From the NCBI GenBank assembly GCA_963675135.1, contig OY776132.1, positions 62,009,850-62,073,849 of the forward strand: a DNA stretch of 64,000 bases, read 5' to 3'. Below are positions 54,646 through 64,000 of this stretch, in pieces; within the stretch, counting starts at the first letter, position 1, and every line of letters starts with the position of its first letter. Source of the DNA: Galeopsis tetrahit (Eukaryota > Streptophyta > Magnoliopsida > Lamiales > Lamiaceae). A model generated the notes under the pieces. That model worked only from the letters and a program-made list of their open reading frames with translations. It did not search any database and had not been told where the DNA came from. The position numbers and the translations under genes are program-made.

Positions 54646-56573
54646 TGAAAGGGTATCCTTCAGGAGTGAAAGGGTATAGGTTGTGGTGCCTTGAAGCTGG
54701 AATGCAGAAGTGTATTATCAGTAGAGATGTAACTTTTGATGAAAGTAGAATGTCATTGAAAGAAGAGGCAAGTTCTAGTTCAGCACACAACAGACCAGAT
54801 GAGACACAGGTTGAGGTGGAGCATGTTGAAACCAGAACAGTAACTGAAGATCAGATTGATCCAGATGAGGAGGAGACTACTCATAGTGATACTGAGCTTC
54901 ATGACTATCAGCTCACTAGGGACAGAACCAGAAGAGAAGTCCACCCACCTCAGAGGTATGGTCAAGCTGACATTGTATCATTTGCATTATGTGCAGCCCT
55001 TGAGGTGGAGTCTCTGGAGCATAAAACTTACACAGAAGCCATCAACTGCCATGACAAAGAGAAGTGGTTAGTTGCTATGGAGGAAGAACTGTTATCTCTG
55101 AACAAAAACCAGACTTGGGAGATTGTTGAGAGGCCTAAGAACAAGAAACTTGTTGGGTGTAAGTGGATCTACAAGAAGAAGGTGGAGGCTCAGAGAGGTG
55201 GCAAGATTAGGTACAAGGCAAGGCTTGTAGCTAAGGGATTTACACAGAAAGAATGTATTGACTTTAATGAGATCTTCTCTCCTGTTGTTAAGCATTGTAG
55301 CATCAGAATCTTGTTGGCTATGGTTGCTCAATATGAATTGGAGCTGCATCAAATGGATGTGACCACAGCATTTCTTCATGGGACCTTAGATGAGAAGATC
55401 TACATGAAAATACCAGAAGGGTTGGACATAGAAGGTGGAGAAGACAAAGTGTGCTTACTCAGAAAATCACTCTATGGCCTCAAACAAAGCCCTAGACAAT
55501 GGTACTTAAGGTTTGATGAGTACATTTGCTCAGCTGGTTTTGCAAGAAGCTTGTATGACAGCTGTGTTTACTTCAGAAGAGTTGGAAGTTCAGTTACCTA
55601 TCTTCTGCTGTATGTTGATGATATGTTAATAGTTGGGGAGTCTATTAACAGTATCAATCAAGTGAAAGAGATTCTCAAAAGGGAGTTTGAGATGAAAGAT
55701 CTTGGTGAAGCTAAAGTGATCTTGGGGATGGAGATCAGTAGAGTTGAGGGAGCAATTCAGCTTAGTCAGCCTACCTATCTGAAGAAGGTGTTAGAGAGAT
55801 TCAGGATGCATCAAGCTAAGTCAGTTTCTACACCAATTGGTCAGCATCAGAAGCTATCCAATCAGATGTGTCCCAAGAACAGCCAAGAAAGAACTCAGAT
55901 GAGTAAGGTTCCTTATGCCAGTGCAGTAGGGAGTTTAATGTATGCTATGGTGTGTTGTAGACCAGATTTAACTCATGCAATGAGTGTAATCAGCAGATAC
56001 ATGAGTGATCCAGGCTTAAGTCATTGGGAGACAGTTAAGTGGGTCATGAGATATGTTCTGGGATCAGCTGAGAAAGGTCTAAAATTTCAGAAGATATCAG
56101 ATGAGGGAGAAGCACTTGTGGGATATGTTGATGCCGACTATGCAGCCAATGTAGACACAAGAAAGTCCTTGACAGGGTATGTATTCACCTTATTTGGTAC
56201 AGCTATATCATGGAGGTCAATACATCAGTCCGTAGTTGCATTATCTACTACAGAATCAGAATATGTGGCCTTGACTGAAGCAGTGAAGGAGAGCATGTGG
56301 CTTAAGGGGATCTTGAAGGAGTTTGGTATATCACAAAGAAGTGTGACTGTCTTCTGTGATAACCAAAGTGCAATACATCTTGCAAAGCATCAGGGGTATC
56401 ATGAGAGAACTAAACATATAGATGTGAAGCTGTACTTTGTAAGAGATATTGTAGAGAAGGGGGTGGTCCAGGTAGTGAAGATTGCTACAGAGGAGAACCC
56501 TGCTGATGCGTTCACTAAGGCATTGCCAAAAGAAAAGTTTGGCTTGTGTCTTAGACTTATTGGACTCCATTAA
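54646..56573 (+). pseudogene. Copia-3 pol remnant: integrase end, reverse transcriptase and RNase H
   Basis: A 645-codon frame (opening in the LTR at 54636) reads GVKGYRLWCLE and KCIISRDVTFDES, the integrase C-terminal region. The RT follows: NQTWEIVERPKNKKLVGCKW, LHQMDVTTAFLHG, LRKSLYGLKQSPRQWY, and catalytic YVDDM at residue 326 of that frame. RNase H has GYVDADYA, STTESEYVAL, VFCDNQSAIHL and ADAFTKALPKEKF. It is open from RT to the stop at 56571-56573, so RT could be intact. With no gag, protease or PBS it cannot move alone. Confidence 0.9.
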
Positions 56574-56689
56574 TTCCTCTGAGGAGAAGGCTACTGTTCT
56601 TGTGGCAGAAGATCAGTAGTGGAGGATATTATTTGAGGAGAATAGTGTTGGTGTTTTTGTTTTGGTGGAGATTAGTTCGATTATGAGCT

Positions 56690-56702
56690 AAAGGTGGAGA
56701 AT
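56690..56702 (+). other. Polypurine tract of copia-3
   Basis: AAAGGTGGAGAAT lies directly before the 3' LTR start TGTGAGTG at 56703, the normal priming site for plus-strand DNA. Confidence 0.75.
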
Positions 56703-57552
56703 TGTGAGTGTTATCTCATAATCTCAAAATCAGCACAGTAAACTACTGAGCTGATAGGATCAGATAAGATGACTTAGGCCTTATCAGATGAGTTGAAGGG
56801 TTTCAATCAGATGAGAAGGTGATGCTTAGAGTTCAGCACAGTTGGGATCAGCACAGTAAGATCAGCACAGTACTGGACTAAGATCAGTACTTCAGCAGAC
56901 TGGACTAAGATCAGTACTTCAGCAGAGTGTACCAAGATCAGTACTTTAGCAGAGTAGATCAGCTCAGTACCAGATCAGCACAGTACTTGGGTCAGCACAG
57001 TACCAGGTCAGCACAGTACTTGGGTCAGCACAGTACTTGGTCAGTGCAGTTAAGATCAGCACAGTATGAAGTCTATCAGCAGAGTTAGCTTTTGATCATC
57101 AGAGCAGAAGAGTTGGGTATCAGAACACTAAATATGGGCAAGTCTTCTGGTTCAAAGTTAGTTAGTTTACTAACTGTTTTACAGTTACAACAACTTGAGG
57201 GCATAACTACCATTTCAGTTGGGCAATAACAGAGCACATGGGCAGTTACAAGCGGTTGCAAACGGTTGTTAACTACTCAAACAGTTCCTAACAGCAGCAA
57301 CTACCTTTGGTCTTTATAAACTCTTGTTTGTGTACATTGTAAAGGTTGGATGCATTTGTAGTACGTTTTGTAATCTTTGAGTTGTGTGAGTTCACGAGTG
57401 AAGTGAGGAAATATCCTATTCCGAGTGAATGAGTGTGTAAACATTCTTTATCAATCAAAGAAGTACTACTCTGGTCCAGTGGATGTAGATCACATTGATC
57501 GAACCACTTAAATCCTTGTGTGCTGTTTGTCTCGTTGCTTACTTTTTGAATT
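56703..57552 (+). repeat. 3' LTR of copia-3, first part
   Basis: Matches the 5' LTR from its first base to TTTTTGAATT; TATAAA is at 57315-57320. The 5' LTR reads GAATTACTATCC without a break, giving the empty site. The remaining 55 bp follow CACTA-2 at 62789-62843. Confidence 0.9.
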
Positions 57553-57939
57553 CACTACTACAAAAATGGGTTTTAGAGACGCTCAAAAGTGTCACTAAAA
57601 GTGACTTTTAGTGACATATTTGTTGTAGTGACGCTTCAGCCAAGCGTCACCTGATTTGGCGTTTCTATAGGTTGTTTTGGTGACGCTTTAAAGCATCACC
57701 GTAGATGGTCATTATGATGCTTTTACGCGTCCTAATAATACTATTTGGTGACGCTAATGAACGTGACAACGGTGTGCTATAGTGATGCTTTCTCACGTCA
57801 CTTAAAAACTATAACCAACTTAACCGCCTCCTGTAGTGATGCTTTTATACGTCATTTGAACACTAATTGGTGACGCTAACCAGAATCACCACAGTGTGAT
57901 TTAGAGACGTTTTCTCACGTCACGAAAAAGTTATGTAAT

Positions 57940-60374
57940 ATTAATACCTATATGCATACCCCAAACATGCTCAAACATATATAAACATCAATGATAAAAT
58001 ATTGTCATTGCTTGTCAAAAAAATAATATTGTCATTGCTTGTCAAAAAAATAATATTGTCATTGCCTGTCAAAATAATAATAATATTATCATTCACTTGT
58101 AAACAAGAAACAACCAAGTATATTCCAACATGCAACAATTGGAAATGATGTGTCCTATCTACATACATATAGAACAAGTTCTCTCTTCAAGCATTCTATC
58201 TTTGATCCGAAGAAATGATGGATTGAGCAGAGTTCCCTTGATGACATCTTCAAATAGCTATCTCTTACTCTTATCAACCTATGATAGAATCTGAGTACAA
58301 AAAATAAAGTATCATGAGCTAATAGCAAAAGATAACGATAAAAGTTTAGATATGTACAAATAGTGTTGCTAAGCCATCAAATTGGCAATTATAATTAGAA
58401 ATGAATGCAGATTCAAATGAATATCAACAATATGTATATTTCCTCTATAACTAGAACCAGACAAATAACACATCAAAATAACAGGAAGCAACCCAACCAT
58501 GGTTGAAAATTCTTAAGAAACAAAACATGTGCAGGTTATTACAATGTCCTTTCATTCTCAATATCTATCTAGAAAAGAAACAGAGATAAAAATACTCGAC
58601 TAAATTTTGGTAACTAAGTGAGTAAACAAGGAACAAAATATACCCTATAAATTTTTAGACCTTGATGCAAGTTCCACATTTCCAATTCATCTCATAGTCC
58701 TAAAAAGATTCTATTGAACCACCGAAGTGAGTGGTAACATCTCAAAGATAAATATTCATAGGTACTGATTTAATCAGACTTCAACGCCATAAACTACTTA
58801 TAATAGAAACGAAAAAAAATCAAAATGAGGTTATTAATTAAATCAAAACAATATAAAAGAATGGAAATACATAAGGGAGTTTCAATATACCTTACAATCA
58901 CTTTTATGAATGTTCAGAAACAATACTTGGTAGTAATATGCCACATGTCACGGAACACGTATAAATGACCACCAGTTCGTCATCAATACCAATGTTCAGC
59001 AATTCAGTTAACATATAAAATCCAAAAAATATTTGATACCAGCAAAATATTATCAACTATCTAAGAGATGCAGTAGAAGTTCACTTGAACAACCTATATC
59101 ATGGCATATATATCAAAGAGTATTGGCAACAAGGTTTTACGACATGTACCTGAGAATAAAAAAAAGAAGTACAGGGAGCCTCCAAAGCAACCTCAAGAGC
59201 TCTGAACTCAATGGGCAGGGGTAATCTGCAGATGTTTTTGTATAAATATTGTCAAAATTTCTGCTTCCTCCTTTCCTTATGCTTAATTTTGGACCTTTAT
59301 ATTGCAAAACTTCACTGACTAATGCAGCAAAAATCGTCTTTGCAGTTCCACCACATACTATAGAACATAGATATCAAGGGAGTTTGAGCAAAACCCTCAA
59401 ATTATATAGCAGCATATAGAAATATAAAATATAGTGTATGTAATTCTGCAAAAATATAGCATAAAGTGACATTTGAAAGGCTTTATGTTTAATACATGTA
59501 ATATTATAGTTTGGTATTAAAAAAAAAAAGATGAATTGAATTTACATTATTTGAGGCCTTACGTTTCTCAAATTATAAAACAGAGTGATATGTAGAGGCA
59601 GCCCCAAAAGAAGTAACATACCCCAAAATAAAGAGTAACCAAAGTAAACACCCACCTGTTTGACAAGTAAATAGTGAGATAAAAGATAACTATAGTTAAA
59701 ATAAATCACAATGGTGTTAATGAATATCCGTTGAAATAATCAGTAATCCCTCAAATGGAGAGTCCAAAAGTATTCTCATGGAGAGTCTTCATGGAAAATG
59801 GAGTTGTATGCTTACTCAAAGGTCAGTGCCAGAAATATGAACTCCATCAGTTTTCATAGCAACGATAAGAGTCCATATATTGTAAAGAAGGCCAGGAAGG
59901 TTTCTTTGATAATGATTTATGAAAGCAGGTCTGAATGAAAGAGAGGATCATATATGCATATGCCAAAATACATCATACAAAAGGTGAAGAAGACAGATTC
60001 ACTTGACACTCAGTTTGAATCACGAGAAGAGAATCCATATTCTGTAGTAATGACCTCCATCTGAGAATTTTATGTAGTTACTCCAAGAGCATAATGCCTT
60101 AATTCAGTAAACCGGAGAAAATCGAAACTAAGCAAATAAGCCAAAATAAATAAACAATAGTATACTATGAAGTAAATAGAAGTCATCAGCCCTTTATCAA
60201 ATAAAAGTTTAAAGTACCAAGTCAAGCCATTACTAATTAAGATCTAGTGTTCAAGTATGTGTAATATCGTGCAACGCCTTCCTCTTGCATATCAGATATG
60301 ACGCTACTCAAAGAAAAACATTAGTGCATCTCGAAATCAGTAATCAGTTCACCTAATATCAAATGAGATAGTAC
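57940..60374. other. CACTA-2 interior, left part
   Basis: AT-rich with a triplicated ATAATATTGTCATTGCTTG unit (about 58000-58075). It probably includes intron-like host DNA. No protein recognised. Confidence 0.4.
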
Positions 60375-60600
60375 CTGAAGAGAAAGTATTGCTTGAGACA
60401 ACACCCTCAATATTTGGTACTTTGAAGCCTTCCGTGAGGGCTTGAAGGCCGCAGTTCAGATCGATTTGAGTCACGAACACAAGATCACTAGCTTGTTTAA
60501 ATGTAGTAGCAAAACCCTAATTTCCGACGCCTCCATAATTACACAAAACACCGACCTTTCCAGTAGTAATCACAATAGTGGCTTTCAGTTTTGCAAGACA
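60375..60600 (-). pseudogene. Unidentified exon-like fragment in CACTA-2
   Basis: On the minus strand a frame reads KLKATIVITTGKVGVLCNY, a stop (TAG after GGVGN), then FATTFKQASDLVFVTQIDLN and GLQALTEGFKVPNIEG. It ends at TCTTCAG|GTACTATC, a good donor. The composition looks like real protein, but I do not recognise the family. The stop makes it dead. Confidence 0.35.
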
Positions 60601-61192
60601 AAGTGCACAGGACAATAAGGAAGATTATAAGCAATCAAACTACCCTGATTGACTTGACTAGTATAAGAGAGGTTTTCAAAACCCCGTTAAATAAAACCAT
60701 CATACACAAAGCCCCTTTATCATCTAAAGCTCGCTCAAGCTCAATAGTTAAAAAAATTCAAACATAATTGTTAAAACTCGATAATATTTCAAATAATAGT
60801 GCATTTAGTTGGGGCAGGCAACATCACATGTAACAAGAATTTTGAAAGAGAAAGCTGAATTGCAGTAGCATGGTAAAAACGTGGCCACCATTGGTCTTAC
60901 ACGACATAAGAAATTACACAGCGTGCATTCATTCGGATAATTCCCTCACCTATCTATCACTTGCACATCAATGAGAACTAAGAGCCAATTACTTGTCCCT
61001 GCTACTTTACACCCAATTGAACAAAGTAACTGTTCAAAATTGCATTTGCATAAATCCCAAACCAGCAACTTCACATAAAAATCTTTTAATGGGCTGGTGT
61101 CAGTAGCTGCCGAATTACAATCCAAAGAATATAATCAACAGATAGAATTGAGGACCTCGAAGAAGAAGAAGAGCCGTGAAGATTCATGGAAG

Positions 61193-61425
61193 CTATTTAT
61201 CAATCTCCTCCTGAACCTGCCCATCTGTAATCACAAAGAGATTTGAATCAATCGGTGGATGATGATTTAGGGGCGTTTGTGAGTGAGAATCACAGCTTTT
61301 GAAAAAATGTGATTCTAAAATTTGTTACTTAACAACTAAGAGTGGGAATTACAGTAAGAGATGTAGCCTTTACCAGCAAGATCAACGACCAAGTTAGCCA
61401 GAGCATCAGCTTCAGCATTCAAGTC
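61193..61425 (-). pseudogene. Captured 3' exons of an RNase-H-like host gene
   Basis: Two minus-strand exons join in phase. Exon one (61425-61374) reads DLNAEADALANLVVDLA and ends GCTG|GTAAAG. Exon two (61224-61193), after the acceptor TTACAG, reads DGQVQEEIDK and stops at TAG 61195-61193. Asn-x-x-AD-x-LAN is the C-terminal signature of plant RNase HI-domain proteins (recalled pattern, not searched). The catalytic residues upstream are not present. The preserved splice phase indicates that genomic, not cDNA, sequence was captured. Confidence 0.5.
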
Positions 61426-62640
61426 CTTCAATAAGATAAAAGTTAAAATCTAATTTATGAAATAATGTGACTGGTGAAAAGAATGATATGAGAAGTTTAT
61501 TTAAGGGTAACCAAGACTAATATTTTGAGTTTTGTTGCTTGTAATCTTACCCTTATGATATGAATAATTTGGAACGACAAGCTGAAAGTGGTTGTCCAAC
61601 CTCCTGCAACATTTTCCTTTGATTCTTTCTATTTCTTTACTTTCCAAATTCCTCCAAACAAACAACCCAAAACTTTTAATTTCTAGATTATCATGTGAGA
61701 GAAAAATAGCATTACTATTACCATAAAATAATTAAAAAAAAAATTCACCTAGTCGAAAACTAGTTCATACAAATCCCAGAAAACAGAGGTGTCAATCACA
61801 AACCCTCTTCCTTTGACATTTGCATCAAATCTAGCCACATTTTATTTCAAATTGAAACACACACACACAAAAAAAAAAAAAAAATAACATTGTACATTTA
61901 GATTCTTAAAACTGTATTTTATATATTCTGGATTTTGGTGCATATAAAAGTGTGAAAATGTGTGTGTATACAAATATCTACACTAAAATTAGGCATGCAG
62001 GACAAGTAATGAATAGACCCAGAGATGAGAAAACTTTTGTTGTCGTCGATTACCCAGGGAATCGACAATCAAATAAAGACACAAAAACCAAAAAACTCTG
62101 GAATCATAATAAGTGACCAAAACGCTAAAAAATTACACGAGTAAGCGATTAAACAAAAATTAGGGCTTAACGAAGACGTTCAATTGACCAACAAAACGGG
62201 ATTAACGACAGACAACAACAATAATAAAGATGAAATAGCTTCCGATGTTACCGTACCTGCCGTTCTCGTGGATCGATTTGAATTTCGCGTGAAAATTTTG
62301 GAATAGAGATAAAACTAGGGCATTCGTCGTGCAGTTATGATCACTCTTTTGAAGACGATTGAAGATGTCGAACATGCTTGATTAAGATTTTGAATTGGGG
62401 ATAAAAAAATTAGGGGTAGAGAAGAAGAAAAGTGGAAGCGCAAACTAAAACGAGGGAGGGAGGGAGGGGGAGGGGGAGAGAGAGAGGGAGAGAGAATGTT
62501 AATGTGATTGTTTTAAAAGAAGATTTAAGGCGGTTAATATTAGGGAACCTTAATATTATTATTTTTTAAAGGCATAATAAAATGTGATGTGGACAGGAAT
62601 CGAACTCGGGAAAAATAATTTTATGCTGCGAATAAACTAA
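61426..62640. other. CACTA-2 interior, right part
   Basis: Mixed AT-rich DNA; 62040-62420 is less AT-rich and could be the first exon or promoter of a captured gene on the minus strand. A GA-rich repeat (GGGAGGGAGGGGGAGG) lies at 62455-62490. No gene supported. Confidence 0.35.
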
Positions 62641-62843
62641 GCGTCACCAAATATTCCAATTATTCTAATTACAGCGTCACTAAAATTAACTAAATTATGA
62701 GGGGTCACTATATGCATATTAAGAGACGCTTATTTAAAACCATCATTAAGGTAGCGTCACTACATGGGGGGATTTTTTAGTAGTGATTACTATCCTAGAG
62801 CAGTTATTTCTTATATCTTCAAGTATTCTACTTGGTTGGAGAC

Positions 62844-63125
62844 GTCTAACCTACCCGAATTACTTGACAAGATGAACTCATAGGAGTACAATACATGACA
62901 TTGCCTGGCCTTATCAAATGTTGGGCCAGTCCAACCTTTTGGAATGGTCTTATATAGAATCAATTCCTTATAAGGAATTGAGTTGACTTGTTCAACTTAA
63001 ATCTTAAATATTCAAGAATATTGTGAATCCTAAATATTCAAGATTATTGTGAATAAAATTTTTAACTTGGTTAAATTTTTTTTTATTATTATTTTTTTAT
63101 TGATAATTTTTTTTCGAAATTGTGT
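62844..63125. other. Flank of copia-3
   Basis: No gene. Contains a direct repeat of CTTAAATATTCAAGA(A/T)TATTGTGAAT-like units (about 63000-63055). Confidence 0.45.
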
Positions 63126-63595
63126 GTGTTGAAAAGTATAAGTTAATATTACTAAAAAGTGTAACACAATATTATTAAAAAGTGTAACACATTTTTTTAT
63201 TAAAAAGTGTAAGTCACTATAATTAAAAAGTGCAACACAACTTTTAATGAAAAGTATAAGTCATTATAACTAGAAAATGCAAGTTAGTATAACTAGAAAA
63301 TGCAAGTTAGTATAACTAGAAAGTGCAACACAATATTTTAATGAAAAGTGTAAGTTATTATAACTGAAAAGTGTAACAAAATACGAGTAAAAAGTGTAAC
63401 ATAACATTACTAAAAAGTGTAAGTCACTATAACTGAACATATTGTTGAAAATTGTAAGTCACTACAATTTGAAAAGTGCAACAAAATATGACTAAAAGGT
63501 GTAGCATAACATATATTACTAAAAAGTGTAAGTCAATATAACTAAAAAATATTGTTGAAAATAGTAAGTCACTACAACTGAAAATTGTTAGATGT
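63126..63595. repeat. Degenerate tandem array of AAAAGTGTAAGTCACTATAACT units
   Basis: Some twenty diverged units of about 20-25 bp alternate between AAAAGTGTAAC(A/G)CAA and AAAAGTGTAAGTCA. The same words form the arms of the foldback MITE at 23439-23659 and the array in the P450 intron. Confidence 0.75.
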
Positions 63596-64000
63596 AAGAG
63601 TTGAACACTAGACCTCAACATAAAAAATATTATTCTCAACCGTTTAAGCTACAAAAACTATCATACATATTTTTCGCGTATTTTATGTTTATTATCAATC
63701 CTACCAATTTTTTAAAATCTCCATCTTTGTTAACTATACTCCCCCAATTTATAGTACAGATTTCACGGATTTTTTTTTTTTGTGAAATAAATAATTTTTT
63801 ACATATATTTTATAATTTTTGGTTGGGCAATCCATTTAAAAAAAAAAAAATTTATGTTTACAAAAAAAAAAGTGACAATACCATATATATATATATATAT
63901 ATAGAATACTTAAATATGCAAAAATAATTGATCAAAAGTAAAAAACTTACCATTGAAATTGTCTTTGGAATGTTCAAACCAAAGCCCGCTACTTGGATTT
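63596..64000. other. AT-rich window end with TA microsatellite
   Basis: TA dinucleotide run at about 63882-63902; several A or T homopolymers. No gene. Confidence 0.5.

Larger units (their letters stand above)
57553..62785. mobile_element. CACTA-2: 5.2-kb element in the copia-3 3' LTR
   Basis: It starts CACTACTACAAAAATGGG and ends ATTTTTTAGTAGTG. The target duplication ATT (57550-57552, 62786-62788) is confirmed by the intact 5' LTR. The subterminal regions carry AGCGTCAC and GTGACGCT repeats in both orientations (57575-57930, 62640-62760). No transposase is seen. Exon-like host sequence lies on the minus strand (61193-61425, possibly 60375-60600). Confidence 0.92.
53752..62843 (+). mobile_element. 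Copia-3: deletion derivative of a Ty1/copia element, 3' LTR split by CACTA-2
   Basis: The 5' LTR runs directly into the end of integrase at 54646, so PBS, gag, protease and most of integrase are deleted. GGAGTGAAAGGGTAT is duplicated at the junction (54642 and 54661). A polypurine tract (AAAGGTGGAGAA) precedes the 3' LTR at 56703. The 3' LTR is interrupted at 57552 by CACTA-2 and resumes at 62789 (ACTATCCTAGAGCAG). Confidence 0.87.

Overview
The window is plant nuclear DNA, probably from an asterid eudicot and possibly Lamiales. The one intact-looking host gene is a CYP93B-type P450 (flavone synthase II / flavanone 2-hydroxylase family) whose wording resembles Lamiales members; that species hint comes from recalled family resemblance, not a search. 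The rest is AT-rich DNA filled with nested transposable elements. I see no rRNA, tRNA, CRISPR or bacterial-type gene structure.

Layout. 1-8345: a SIRE/Maximus-like Ty1/copia retrotransposon on the minus strand, with a 1263-bp LTR at 7083-8345, a PBS, and one gag-pol frame broken by four in-frame stops; its 3' LTR lies beyond the window. 8346-9272: a MULE-like fragment with a 33-bp minisatellite. 10525-22291: an 11.8-kb CACTA element (TSD ATC) that split a poly(A) retroposon. The CACTA carries a 5'-truncated LINE with a 15-bp TSD, a second copy of the same retroposon, and fragments of two host genes (a G-box-factor bZIP and the splicing factor SF3B6/p14). 22604-27487: AT-rich DNA with MITEs. 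27488-31531: the P450 gene. 31929-33179: a hAT element with an LTR-retrotransposon miniature (TRIM) inside. 33655-39438: a second Ty1/copia element (Ale-like, minus strand) with a MULE in its gag. 39466-46870: a pile-up of hAT, MULE-like and CACTA-like elements. 48270-52313: a 4-kb hAT element containing a second hAT, a MULE and a long Stowaway. 53752-62843: a third Ty1/copia element, a deletion derivative on the plus strand, whose 3' LTR is split by a 5.2-kb CACTA element with RNase-H-like host exons inside. 62844-64000: AT-rich DNA with a degenerate tandem array.

Most notable reading. The P450 coding sequence is interrupted by a ~408-bp hAT-like insertion, yet the target-site duplication (TCAGGT) supplies both a splice donor and a splice acceptor. 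Removing 28222-28637 as an intron restores an uninterrupted 501-residue P450 with every signature motif. This may be a transposon turned into an intron. A MITE complex with interlocked inverted repeats ends about 175 bp upstream of its ATG.

Relative order of events can be read from nesting. The retroposon preceded CACTA-1, which preceded the LINE. Copia-3 preceded CACTA-2; the intact LTR preserves the empty site. The outer hAT preceded the elements nested inside it.
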